Assembly (NCBI RefSeq): GCF_004339595.1
Contig: NZ_SMFU01000009.1
Location: 124,001 to 188,000, forward strand
Direction of reading: 5' to 3'
Source: Marinobacterium mangrovicola
GTDB taxonomy: Bacteria > Pseudomonadota > Gammaproteobacteria > Pseudomonadales > Balneatricaceae
Length of the DNA stretch: 64,000 nt
Part shown: positions 19,509 to 27,734 of the stretch, piece by piece
Position numbering within the stretch: position 1 is the stretch's first letter
Layout of the letters: every line of letters begins with the position of its first letter
The notes under the pieces: generated by a model
What the model was told of the DNA's origin: nothing
What the model saw: the letters and a program-made list of their open reading frames with translations, nothing else
The model's database searches: none
Position numbers and translations under genes: made by a program

Positions 19509-20660
19509 ATGACGCAATCATTGAAAGACAAGCTGATTATTCTTTTGCTGGCCGCTCTCGGCGCCGCCTTTCTGGTGACCTTTATCGCCATAGAAGAGCA
19601 GGCAGAGATCTTTGCCCTGCTGGTGTTTGCCGGTGTACTTATCATCGCCAGTGCCAAACTCGGCCTGACCGATAAAATTTCCCAGAGCCTTTCCCGCAAT
19701 GAGCGTTTGCTGAACCTGTCGAGCATCGCGGCGATGCTGGTGGTCATTTTCTGGTTCCATGAGGACCACTTTCCTCTGCTGATGATCGCCACCGTGCTGC
19801 TCTATGTCGTCGCCTGCTGCGGTCTGAACATGCAGTTTGGCTATACAGGTGTGGTGAACTTTGCCGGAGCGGCCTTCTTCGGCGTCGGCTGCTATACCGC
19901 AGCGGTTCTCGGTGGCACCGGCACCCCGCTGCTGCTGGTTATCGCACTCGGCGGAGTCATGGCCGCTATCGTCGGTTCAATCCTGATTATCCCGGTGCTG
20001 CGCACTCGCGGACATTACGCCGCCGTGGTCACCATCGCTTTTGGCCTGCTGTTTCGAACCTTTCTCGAGGTTAACGACACCCTCGGCGGACCTCAGGGGC
20101 TGCCGGTATCCGGCATGAACCTGTTCGGCTGGGACTTCAACAGCAACATCCAGATCACCGAGAACATCGAGTTCTCGTTCTACATGAACTACGTCATCCT
20201 GGCGCTGATCATGGTAATCCTGACCTTCATCCTGATGCGCCGGATCGAGCGCTCCTGGATCGGCCTGAACTTCGATGCGGTGCGCCTCGATGAGACCGCC
20301 GCCGCCTGCTACGGCATCAATATCAAGCGCTGGAAGATCCTGTCGTTCACCCTGGGTAACTTTCTGGCCGGCATCGCCGGTGCTCTATTCGCGATGATGC
20401 TGGGCTTTATTGCTCCGTCCAACTTCGCCTTTTCCGACTCGCTGATCCTTGTCTCCATCGTTCTGCTTGGCGGCATGGGAAGCATCTGGGGCACCATCCT
20501 CGCGGCGGGACTCGTGGTTCTGCTGCCGGAGAAACTTCAGGTAATCCAGGAATACCGCTTCCTGCTCTACGCGGTGGTGATGATCCTGATCCTGCTATTC
20601 CGCCCGCAGGGCGTGCTGCCGCGCAACCTGCGCTCTTACATTCCAGGCTGGAGGGGTTGA
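19509..20660 (+). CDS. livM: Branched-chain-amino-acid-type ABC importer, permease LivM
   Basis: A 383-residue permease with an N-terminal hydrophobic extension, then the LivM core: NMQFGYTGVVNFAGAAFFGVG, RTRGHYAAVVTIAFGLLFR, and the GINIKRWKILSFTLGNFLAG EAA-like loop. It starts five bases after livH and ends one base before livG, so translation is coupled. Confidence 0.94.
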   Translation: MTQSLKDKLIILLLAALGAAFLVTFIAIEEQAEIFALLVFAGVLIIASAKLGLTDKISQSLSRNERLLNLSSIAAMLVVIFWFHEDHFPLLMIATVLLYVVACCGLNMQFGYTGVVNFAGAAFFGVGCYTAAVLGGTGTPLLLVIALGGVMAAIVGSILIIPVLRTRGHYAAVVTIAFGLLFRTFLEVNDTLGGPQGLPVSGMNLFGWDFNSNIQITENIEFSFYMNYVILALIMVILTFILMRRIERSWIGLNFDAVRLDETAAACYGINIKRWKILSFTLGNFLAGIAGALFAMMLGFIAPSNFAFSDSLILVSIVLLGGMGSIWGTILAAGLVVLLPEKLQVIQEYRFLLYAVVMILILLFRPQGVLPRNLRSYIPGWRG

Positions 20661-20661
20661 T

Positions 20662-21447
20662 ATGGAACAGCAACAGGAAACCGTATTGGCCTTTAAGGGA
20701 CTGACCCGACGTTTCGGCGGCGTGGTCGCGCTCAACGAGTTCGATATGGAGCTGACCAACGGCCAGATCGTAGGACTTATCGGCCCCAACGGCTCGGGAA
20801 AGACCACCTCGTTCAACGTGCTGACCGGCATCTACGAAGCCAACGGCGGCAGCATCGAGTTTCTCGGCCAGGACATCACCAGCTGGCCGGCCCAGAAAGT
20901 CTATGAAGCGGGCGTTGCGCGCACTTTCCAGCGCTCACGCCTCTGCCTTGAGCTGTCGATTTTCGACAACATCATGATCGGCGCCCACAAACGTCTGAAT
21001 CACGGATTTATGTTCAACGTATTCAAGCGCAAGGCACTGCAGCAACAGATCAAGGAGAACTACGATGAAGCGCGCAAGCTGCTGACAATCTTTGATCCGG
21101 AACTGGCCGACAAGATGTTTGAGCCGGTGGGCTCGCTGCGCATGATCGACCGTCGTCGTATCGAGATCTGCCGCGCCCTGATCAGCCATCCCCGACTACT
21201 GCTGCTCGACGAGCCTTCCGCAGGGATGACCCACGAGGAAACCCGCGAGCTGATGGATGACATCCTTGAGGTGCGCGAGATGATCGACGGCCTGTCGATC
21301 ATTCTGGTCGAACACGAGATGGGCATGATCGAGCGCGTCACCGACAAGTGCATCGTGCTGAACTTCGGCCAGAAAATCTGTGAAGGTGCTTACCGCGAAG
21401 TCGCCTCCAACAAACTCGTACAAGAAGCCTACCTGGGGGGAGAATGA
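20662..21447 (+). CDS. livG: Branched-chain-amino-acid-type ABC importer, ATPase LivG
   Basis: A 261-residue ATPase with Walker A GPNGSGKTT near residue 38 and Walker B LLLLDEPSAGMTHEE. The LivG-typical FQRSRLCLELSIFDN Q-loop region and the late EHEMGMIERVTDKC H-loop are present. The signature region reads LRMIDRRRIEICRALIS: the usual LSGGQ is replaced by MIDRR. The partner LivF keeps a canonical signature (TMSGGEQAM), so one of the two composite ATP sites would be non-canonical. Confidence 0.9.
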   Translation: MEQQQETVLAFKGLTRRFGGVVALNEFDMELTNGQIVGLIGPNGSGKTTSFNVLTGIYEANGGSIEFLGQDITSWPAQKVYEAGVARTFQRSRLCLELSIFDNIMIGAHKRLNHGFMFNVFKRKALQQQIKENYDEARKLLTIFDPELADKMFEPVGSLRMIDRRRIEICRALISHPRLLLLDEPSAGMTHEETRELMDDILEVREMIDGLSIILVEHEMGMIERVTDKCIVLNFGQKICEGAYREVASNKLVQEAYLGGE

Positions 21448-22166
21448 GCATGGCGACGGCAAGCGCACTTGAACTGAAAAACATCTATGCAGCTTATGAT
21501 TCCGCCGACGTGCTTGAGGACGTATCCCTCTCGGTTCCGGCCGGCAAGATCACCTGCCTGCTGGGCTCGAACGGCGCCGGCAAATCCACCATTATCCGCT
21601 CCATTCTGGGCCTGACTCCGCCCCGCTCCGGCGACATTCTAGTCGATGGCGAGAGCCTGATCGGCCTGCCCACCCATAAGGTGATCTCCGCTGGCATCGC
21701 CTGCATCCCGGAAGGCCGCAAGGTGTTCCCGAAGATGACAGTGGTGGAAAACCTGCGTCTAGGCGCGTTTCAGGAGAGCTCCGAGTCGGTGATCCGCGAC
21801 CGTATCGATCAGGTGTTTGAGATTTTCCCTCGCCTGAAAGAGCGCAAAGGCCAGCTGGCGGGCACCATGTCCGGCGGTGAACAGGCGATGGTTTCTATCG
21901 GCCGTGGCCTGATGGCTGCCCCCAAGGTTCTGCTGATCGATGAGCCTTCTCTGGGCCTGTCGCCGCTGTTCGTTAAGGAGAACTTCAACATCATCCGCCG
22001 CATCAACGAACAGGGCATCACCGTCTTTCTGGTCGAGCAGAACGTTCACCAGACCCTGGCGATTGCGCACTATGGTTATGTGCTGTCGCAGGGTCACGTG
22101 GTTGCTCAGGGCACCGCGAAAGAGCTTTCCGAAAATGCAGAAGTCCACGAAGCCTATTTCGGTTAA
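21444..22166 (+). CDS. livF: Branched-chain-amino-acid-type ABC importer, ATPase LivF
   Basis: A 240-residue ATPase with Walker A GSNGAGKST, signature TMSGGEQAMVSIGRGL and Walker B VLLIDEPSLGLSP, followed by VFLVEQNVHQTL, all characteristic of LivF. It overlaps livG by four bases (ATGA). A second in-frame ATG at 21450 has better spacing from GGGGAGA and may be the true start. It dimerises with LivG. Confidence 0.93.
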   Translation: MSMATASALELKNIYAAYDSADVLEDVSLSVPAGKITCLLGSNGAGKSTIIRSILGLTPPRSGDILVDGESLIGLPTHKVISAGIACIPEGRKVFPKMTVVENLRLGAFQESSESVIRDRIDQVFEIFPRLKERKGQLAGTMSGGEQAMVSIGRGLMAAPKVLLIDEPSLGLSPLFVKENFNIIRRINEQGITVFLVEQNVHQTLAIAHYGYVLSQGHVVAQGTAKELSENAEVHEAYFG

Positions 22167-22195
22167 GCCCGACTACCAACAACAGGATATGCAAT

Positions 22196-23329
22196 ATGTC
22201 TAATACCAAGATTGATGCCGTCGAGCTGACCCGCACACTGGTCCGCTTCGAGACAGTCAACCCGATCAACCCGGAACAGGGCTGCGTGGAATATGTAGGA
22301 AACCTGCTGGCGGAGCATGGCTTCGAGATCTCGTACCACGAGTTCGCGCCCGGTCGCCCCAGCCTGGTCGCCCGTATCGGCGGCTCTGACAAGAAGCTGC
22401 CACTCTGCTTTACCGGACACCTGGACACCGTGCCCCTGGGTCACAAGGAATGGTCCGTTTCCCCCTTTAACGCCGATATTGTCGACGGCAAGCTTTACGG
22501 CCGCGGCACCAGCGATATGAAATCCGGCGTGGCTGCCTTCGTCGCCGCCGTGATCGAGCTGGCCGACGAGCTGGCCCAGGGCCCGGGTGTAGTCCTGGTT
22601 ATCACCGCGGGTGAAGAAACCGGCTGTGAAGGCGCGGCCCATATGGCCAATCTGGATGGCGTACTGGGTAAAGCCGGCGCTATTGTTGTCGCCGAGCCCA
22701 CCTCCAACTATCCCTTTGTCGGCCACAAGGGCGCCCTGTGGATAAATGCACAGACCGATGGCGTAACCGCTCACGGTTCCATGCCGGAGCTCGGCGTTAA
22801 TGCGATCTATAAGGCCTCCAAGGCGGTCAACAAACTGGAGACATTCGACTTCAAAGCGACCCCGCACCCGGTGATGGGGCCGCCGACGCTAAATGTTGGC
22901 ACCATCGAGGGCGGTATCAACGTTAACTCCGTCCCCAACCAGGCCAAGATCGGCGTGGATATCCGCACCATTCCGGGACAGAAAAACGAGGCAGTGCTGG
23001 GCGATCTGACCTCCTATCTCGGTGAAGAGGTCAGCCTTTCGCCCATGGTCAATCTTGAGGGTGTCTGGACCGCGCCGGAAAACCCCTGGATTCAGTCTGT
23101 TTTCTCGCTGATGGAGAAGGTGCTGGAGCAACCGATCGAGCACAAGACCGCCACCTACTTTACCGACGCCTCGGTGCTGACGCCGGTTTACGATTTTGCC
23201 CCGACCATTATTCTCGGCCCCGGCGAAGCCGCCATGGCGCATCAGACCGATGAGTACTGTTATGTGGACCGGATTCCCCAGGCGGTTGAGGTCTACAAAA
23301 CCCTCGCCCTGCAATGGAATCAGCAATGA
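22196..23329 (+). CDS. M20-family metallo-amidohydrolase (ArgE/DapE/ACY1 group)
   Basis: A 377-residue di-zinc deacylase. It shows GHLDTVPLG (His ligand and catalytic Asp), GRGTSDMKSG (bridging Asp), ITAGEETGCEGA (catalytic Glu) and a dimerisation lid with TAHGSMPELGVNA. There is no signal peptide, so it works in the cytosol. A true dapE is elsewhere in the window, so this copy is not needed for lysine synthesis. It sits between the liv transporter and an amidase, which suggests it removes an acyl group from an imported N-acylated amino compound. The exact substrate is unknown. Confidence 0.88.
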   Translation: MSNTKIDAVELTRTLVRFETVNPINPEQGCVEYVGNLLAEHGFEISYHEFAPGRPSLVARIGGSDKKLPLCFTGHLDTVPLGHKEWSVSPFNADIVDGKLYGRGTSDMKSGVAAFVAAVIELADELAQGPGVVLVITAGEETGCEGAAHMANLDGVLGKAGAIVVAEPTSNYPFVGHKGALWINAQTDGVTAHGSMPELGVNAIYKASKAVNKLETFDFKATPHPVMGPPTLNVGTIEGGINVNSVPNQAKIGVDIRTIPGQKNEAVLGDLTSYLGEEVSLSPMVNLEGVWTAPENPWIQSVFSLMEKVLEQPIEHKTATYFTDASVLTPVYDFAPTIILGPGEAAMAHQTDEYCYVDRIPQAVEVYKTLALQWNQQ

Positions 23330-24609
23330 TCAGTGCCAACCAACTTTCACTGATTGAGGCCGTCCGCGCGATCTCCAGCGGACGGCTCTCCAGCGAAGCC
23401 CTGCTGGCGAGCTGTCTCGAGCGTATCGATGAGCGGGAAAGCCAAGTAGGCGCCTGGATGCATATTGACCGGGCTACTTCAGCGGCAACGGCACAACAAC
23501 CTGGTGCAGGGCCACTCAGCGGTATTCCTATTGGCATCAAGGATCTGATCGATACCATCGATATGCCCACCGGATATGGCTCACCGATCTACAGCGATCA
23601 TTTCCCATGCCGCGATGCCGCCAGTGTTTCGGAGCTTCGTAACGCGGGCGCTATCCTGCTGGGGAAAACAGTCTCGACCGAGTTTGCCTATTTTCAGCCG
23701 GGAAAAACGGCGAACCCTCATGACCTGCAGAGAACTCCCGGCGGCTCATCCAGTGGTTCTGCCGCTGCAGTCGCGGACTTTCATGTGCCTGCAGCGCTTG
23801 GCACCCAGACAGCGGGGTCGATCATCCGCCCCGCTTCGTTCTGCGGTGTCGTGGGTTACAAACCCAGCTACGGACTTTTGCCAATCACCGGAATTCGCGC
23901 CCTCGCGCCCTCCATGGATCACCTGGGCACTTTAACGCGAACCGTTGAGGACGCAGGTTTTCTGGCGGCTATTCTGGGCCGCAGGCCAGAGCTTGATATC
24001 CAGTCGGAGGACGACGATTGGGTACCGAAAATCGGCTTCTGTGAGACGCCGCAGTGGCAGCAGGCCGAGCCATCTACCCAGGCTCTTCTTCGTGATGCGG
24101 CGCAGTCATTGCGCAGCGCGGGAGCAGTCGTGCAAGAGTTCAACCTGCCCGAGGAGTTTTCAGACCTTGGCGAGGCACACCCGCTGGCCATGGACTATGA
24201 GGTCAGCGTTACCGGTCTGTTTGAAGTGACCAACCACGCCGACCAGGTCAGCGCGAGATTTCGTGAACGCTTTGCAGCGGGAAAAGCCACGGCAACCCGC
24301 GACTACGACTCGGCACTGCAAAAGGCACAGCAGGCCAGAGCCGCTCTCACAATGGCGATGGACGCTGCCAGCAGCGGTTGTGATGTGCTGATCTGCCCCA
24401 GCGCACCGGGAGAGGCCCCTGATGGACTGGACGCCACCGGCGATCCGGTTTTCAACCGCATCTGGACCTTCTCAGGCGTTCCCTGCATTAACGTACCGGG
24501 TCTGAAGGGCCCCAATAACCTGCCGGTAGGCCTGCAGGTTGTGGGGCGTTTTGGCGATGACACACGGCTTTTGAAAGCGGCACGCTGGATTCATAGCCAG
24601 CTCGGCTGA
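23326..24609 (+). CDS. Amidase-signature family amidase
   Basis: A 427-residue amidase with the Ser-cisSer-Lys triad intact: Lys72 in GIPIGIKDLID, cis-Ser near 141 in GGSSSGS, and nucleophile Ser165 in TQTAGSIIRPAS. The ATG at 23326 overlaps the M20 stop (ATGA); an ATG 12 bases upstream is also in frame but lies deeper in the previous gene. It hydrolyses a carboxamide to acid plus ammonia. As the last gene of the operon it would yield ammonia from the imported compound. About 50 bases separate it from the convergent EamA gene. Confidence 0.9.
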   Translation: MISANQLSLIEAVRAISSGRLSSEALLASCLERIDERESQVGAWMHIDRATSAATAQQPGAGPLSGIPIGIKDLIDTIDMPTGYGSPIYSDHFPCRDAASVSELRNAGAILLGKTVSTEFAYFQPGKTANPHDLQRTPGGSSSGSAAAVADFHVPAALGTQTAGSIIRPASFCGVVGYKPSYGLLPITGIRALAPSMDHLGTLTRTVEDAGFLAAILGRRPELDIQSEDDDWVPKIGFCETPQWQQAEPSTQALLRDAAQSLRSAGAVVQEFNLPEEFSDLGEAHPLAMDYEVSVTGLFEVTNHADQVSARFRERFAAGKATATRDYDSALQKAQQARAALTMAMDAASSGCDVLICPSAPGEAPDGLDATGDPVFNRIWTFSGVPCINVPGLKGPNNLPVGLQVVGRFGDDTRLLKAARWIHSQLG

Positions 24610-24660
24610 GGATTTAAGCCGGGTTTAACCAACTCAGAACCGTTGAGAGAGCAGCGCCTC

Positions 24661-25587
24661 TCAACGCTGGTTCTGAGCCTCTGCCGCCGCCTCGGGGGTC
24701 TCATCCGAGCCGCCCCGCTGCTGATAGATCACCGCACAGATAATCATCGCCAGGCCAATAAAGGTAGCCGGCGCGATCGGCTCGTTGAGGAAGTAGCGGA
24801 TAAATACCAGCGACAGGAAAGGTGACAGGAAGATCAGGTTGCTGACGCGGCTTACATGCACCGCCGAGCGCATGGCTCCCAACCAGAGCATAAAGGTCAC
24901 ACCCATCTCGAACAGGCCCACATAGAGAGCCCCAGCCAGCGCCTTAGGCTCAGGTAGGTGCAGCTCGCCCTGCCAGACCATCAGCGCCCATACCAACGGC
25001 GTACCGACCATAAAGCAGGCCAGCAGAGACGCGGTGGCCGGCGCGGTGGCGCGGGTGTTGAGTATCCAGTACATCGCCCAGAACAGGGTACTGAGCATCG
25101 CCAGCAGCACGCCCTCGATGCTATCGAAGTCCAGCGCCAGCAGGTTGCCGCGGGTGGCGATAATCAGCGCCCCGAAGTAACCGCCGGCCAGGGCGATCAT
25201 ATCCCTCGGGCGCAGCGACTGCTTCAGGAAAGGCACCGCCAGCAGCGACAGCGTCAACGCCCAGGTGTAGTTGATCGTCTGCGCCTGCTGCGCCGGCAGC
25301 AGGTCGTAAGCGCGGAACAGTACCAGGTAATAAACCGCCGGATTGATGACACCGAGCAGCACCGCATAGGCGGGTTGCTCGCGGAAAAAGGTGAACAGTG
25401 CGCCCCACTGCTTCTGCCAGCTGACCACCGCCATCAGAAACAGCATCGAAAAGAGGCTCGCCCAGGCCAGCAGTTGCAGAGGCGTCAGCAACGCCAGGGA
25501 GAGTTTGAACGCGGTCGCGACGGTGGACCATAAAAAGACGGCGAGTCCGGCGAGCAGCATCGCTCGAGGCTGATTCTTCTCAGACAT
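24661..25587 (-). CDS. EamA/DMT-superfamily transporter
   Basis: A 308-residue membrane protein with ten predicted spans in two EamA repeats. The start at 25587 (MSEKNQPRAMLLAGLAVFLW) places a hydrophobic span directly after a short polar leader; an upstream extension of 26 polar residues is unlikely. Features include TVATAFKLSL in repeat 1 and ARATAPATAS...FMVGTPLVW between repeats. Members export amino acids or metabolites or take up various solutes. The substrate is not predictable. Confidence 0.88.
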   Translation of the reverse strand: MSEKNQPRAMLLAGLAVFLWSTVATAFKLSLALLTPLQLLAWASLFSMLFLMAVVSWQKQWGALFTFFREQPAYAVLLGVINPAVYYLVLFRAYDLLPAQQAQTINYTWALTLSLLAVPFLKQSLRPRDMIALAGGYFGALIIATRGNLLALDFDSIEGVLLAMLSTLFWAMYWILNTRATAPATASLLACFMVGTPLVWALMVWQGELHLPEPKALAGALYVGLFEMGVTFMLWLGAMRSAVHVSRVSNLIFLSPFLSLVFIRYFLNEPIAPATFIGLAMIICAVIYQQRGGSDETPEAAAEAQNQR

Positions 25588-25627
25588 GAATTGAGCTCTG
25601 GGCTGAAAACTGGGGTGCAGTTCAGAT

Positions 25628-26062
25628 TCAGGCGGTCGCGGAAATCGACCGTCGGGACTGCGCAATAGATTCCAGCATCATACGTCCACTGGACATGAGT
25701 GCAACCTGGGCAAAATTATCGGCAGCAGACTGCGCCTGATTGGGGATGTGGGCCTGGGTATCCACATGACTGACCAGGTAGGCGAACTCACCGCGCTGAC
25801 GGTTATTCACCGAGCCATTGAGGCGCCCCACCACTTCGCTGGTGTAAAACTCGTTGGGGTCCGGATAACTGAGGGGCTGGGCTTCCGGTAGTTCAAAGCT
25901 ACCGTCGCCTGTGACGGGCCTGCGCAACGGTGTATACGCCTCCTGATTCGAGGCGATCAGACTCAACAGCATCGCGAAACGGGCGCCATTGGACGACTGT
26001 ACCGCCTGAGGCAGGTCCGCCGTATAGGTCTCAATCCGTTGCTGAATATGTTCTGTCTGCAT
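25628..26062 (-). CDS. Small conserved-looking protein, unknown
   Basis: A 144-residue soluble protein without a signal peptide. It starts MQTEHIQQRIETYTADLP, with GGGAG five bases before the second of two adjacent ATG codons. It contains SSNGARFAMLLSLIASNQE, PNEFYTSEVVGRLNGSVNNR and a C-terminal helix. I do not recognise the family. It is divergent from greB and precedes the EamA gene on the same strand after 40 bases. Confidence 0.7.
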   Translation of the reverse strand: MQTEHIQQRIETYTADLPQAVQSSNGARFAMLLSLIASNQEAYTPLRRPVTGDGSFELPEAQPLSYPDPNEFYTSEVVGRLNGSVNNRQRGEFAYLVSHVDTQAHIPNQAQSAADNFAQVALMSSGRMMLESIAQSRRSISATA

Positions 26063-26140
26063 CATCGCTCCCAAGCCACCTTTTCTCTATCGGCCGCACG
26101 GGGTTATCCTTTAATTCTTTTATTAATTCAGGAAGTTGCA

Positions 26141-26641
26141 ATGTCCCGCTGGCGTCCACCCGCGCCCCGCAGCGCGCCCTATATCACCCAGGAAGGTTAC
26201 GACCGCCTCAGCGCCGAGCTGAAGTACCTGTGGAAAGAGAAACGTCCTGAAGTCACCCAGGCGGTCAAGGAGGCGGCAGCCCAGGGCGACCGCTCTGAGA
26301 ACGCCGAATATATCTACGGCAAGAAGCAGCTGCGCGAGATCGACCGCCGGGTGCGCTACCTCTCCAAACGGCTCGACAATATCAACGTAGTGAACCGGAT
26401 ACCGGATGACCAGAGCACCGTATTTTTCGGCGCCTGGGTTACTCTGGAGGATGAAGAAGGTGAGACCCGCGAACACCGCATCGTCGGTGCCGACGAGATC
26501 GGCGATAAACCCGGTTACATCAGCGTGGACGCGCCCCTGGCGCGGCAGATGCTGAAAAAGCAGGTGGGCGATGAGATCTGGCTGAAAAAGCCGGACGGCT
26601 CAGAAGAGTGGTTTGAAATTATCGAGATCAGCTACCGCTGA
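26141..26641 (+). CDS. greB: Transcript cleavage factor GreB
   Basis: A 166-residue factor that enters the RNA polymerase secondary channel and triggers cleavage of backtracked RNA. The coiled-coil tip carries the acidic pair in AAAQGDRSENAEYIYGKK, a GreB/GreA hallmark. YGKKQLREIDRRVRYLSKRL favours GreB over GreA. The C-terminal FKBP-like domain runs from about residue 85. AGGAAG precedes the chosen ATG. Confidence 0.94.
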   Translation: MSRWRPPAPRSAPYITQEGYDRLSAELKYLWKEKRPEVTQAVKEAAAQGDRSENAEYIYGKKQLREIDRRVRYLSKRLDNINVVNRIPDDQSTVFFGAWVTLEDEEGETREHRIVGADEIGDKPGYISVDAPLARQMLKKQVGDEIWLKKPDGSEEWFEIIEISYR

Positions 26642-26651
26642 TCTCGGACTA

Positions 26652-26990
26652 TCAAGCACAGCGCCTGCGCAGCTGTTCCAGCAGTATTTCCATGCGAGCC
26701 TCAAGCTGAGACAGTGCCGGCTGCACGTTCTCTTCACGCCGGGCGCTCTGCTCAACCTGTGACGCCAGCTGTACCGTCGAATCAGCCCCAAAGGTGCCAA
26801 GCAACCCCTTGAGCGTGTGCGCCGTTGCCGACAACTCTGCAACATCTCCCGCCGCATGGCTGCGCTGCATGTTCTCCATATGATCGGGGGCTTCTTCAAG
26901 AAACATCTCCAGCACCGAAACCAGCAGCTCTTCATCGCCTCCGGTCAGCTCCAGCGCCTGTGTCCAATCATAGTAAAGCGTCTGAGTCAT
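26652..26990 (-). CDS. Stand-alone histidine phosphotransfer (HPt) protein
   Basis: A 112-residue four-helix HPt protein with the phospho-accepting histidine in AHTLKGLLGTFGA (His58). There is no kinase or receiver domain. Such proteins pass phosphate between the receiver of a hybrid kinase and a final response regulator. The hybrid kinase at 27735-29573 ends in a receiver and lacks its own HPt, making it the obvious donor. No separate response regulator lies nearby. It converges with greB. Confidence 0.9.
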   Translation of the reverse strand: MTQTLYYDWTQALELTGGDEELLVSVLEMFLEEAPDHMENMQRSHAAGDVAELSATAHTLKGLLGTFGADSTVQLASQVEQSARREENVQPALSQLEARMEILLEQLRRRCA

Positions 26991-27219
26991 AGCGGTTCCC
27001 GCATAGGTCTTTCAGCCAGGGGCAGTGCCCCACCTTTGATTAGTGTAAATTATACACAGATTTTATGGTTACTTATTTGCGACAAAAATATAATATCGCG
27101 CCGCTTATCTGGATACTCTCATTCCCGGAAAGGGTTTAATAGCAGACTTTCTAACAGCTAAGATAGTGATAAAAAACGCCCGCCTCCATCTTCAGGGGGA
27201 GCAAAAAGAGGATAACAAT

Positions 27220-27714
27220 ATGAAACTGCTCACCGCACTGGCACTTACTCTGACCTGCGCCCTGGCTAACGCCGGCACGCTGGATTCACCAGAGGGCCCT
27301 GTCATCCTGACCGTCTCGGGCGCCATAGAGAACACCAACGGCGACGGCGTGGCACAATTCGATAAAGCGATGCTTGAGGAGCTGCAGCAGCGCACCACGG
27401 AAACCACCACCCCCTGGCATGAAGGTGTGGTTAAATTCGAGGGGCCACTCGGCCGCGCTCTGCTCGACGCCGTCGGCGCCAAGGGCGAGAACATGGAGGT
27501 TACCGCGATCAATGACTACGCCTCCAACGTACCTGTTGCAGATTTTTACGACCACGAGGTTATCCTGGCGCTGAAAGCTGACGGCAAATATATGCGGGTG
27601 CGTGACAAGGGGCCGCTGTTCATTATCTACCCCTTCGATGAGAATCCGGATCTCAAGTCTGAAGTGATTCACAATCGATCTGTCTGGCAGATCAAATCGA
27701 TCGACATCCAGTAA
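27220..27714 (+). CDS. Periplasmic molybdopterin-oxidoreductase-fold protein
   Basis: A 164-residue protein with a Sec signal ([18 protein letters not shown]) and a mature domain resembling the sulfite-oxidase/molybdopterin-binding fold ([47 protein letters not shown]). It lacks an obvious cofactor Cys, so it may bind a small ligand and not catalyse. AAGAGGA sits nine bases before the ATG. It precedes the hybrid kinase by 20 bases. Such proteins are often found with sensor kinases or diguanylate cyclases, so a sensory role is plausible. Confidence 0.8.
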   Translation: MKLLTALALTLTCALANAGTLDSPEGPVILTVSGAIENTNGDGVAQFDKAMLEELQQRTTETTTPWHEGVVKFEGPLGRALLDAVGAKGENMEVTAINDYASNVPVADFYDHEVILALKADGKYMRVRDKGPLFIIYPFDENPDLKSEVIHNRSVWQIKSIDIQ

Positions 27715-27734
27715 CGCCTGCCCTATACCCGGCG

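Noticed and set aside
22196-23329. Second dapE or argE for biosynthesis
   Set aside because: A true dapE is in the dap cluster, and this gene is embedded in a transporter-amidase operon, which fits catabolism better.
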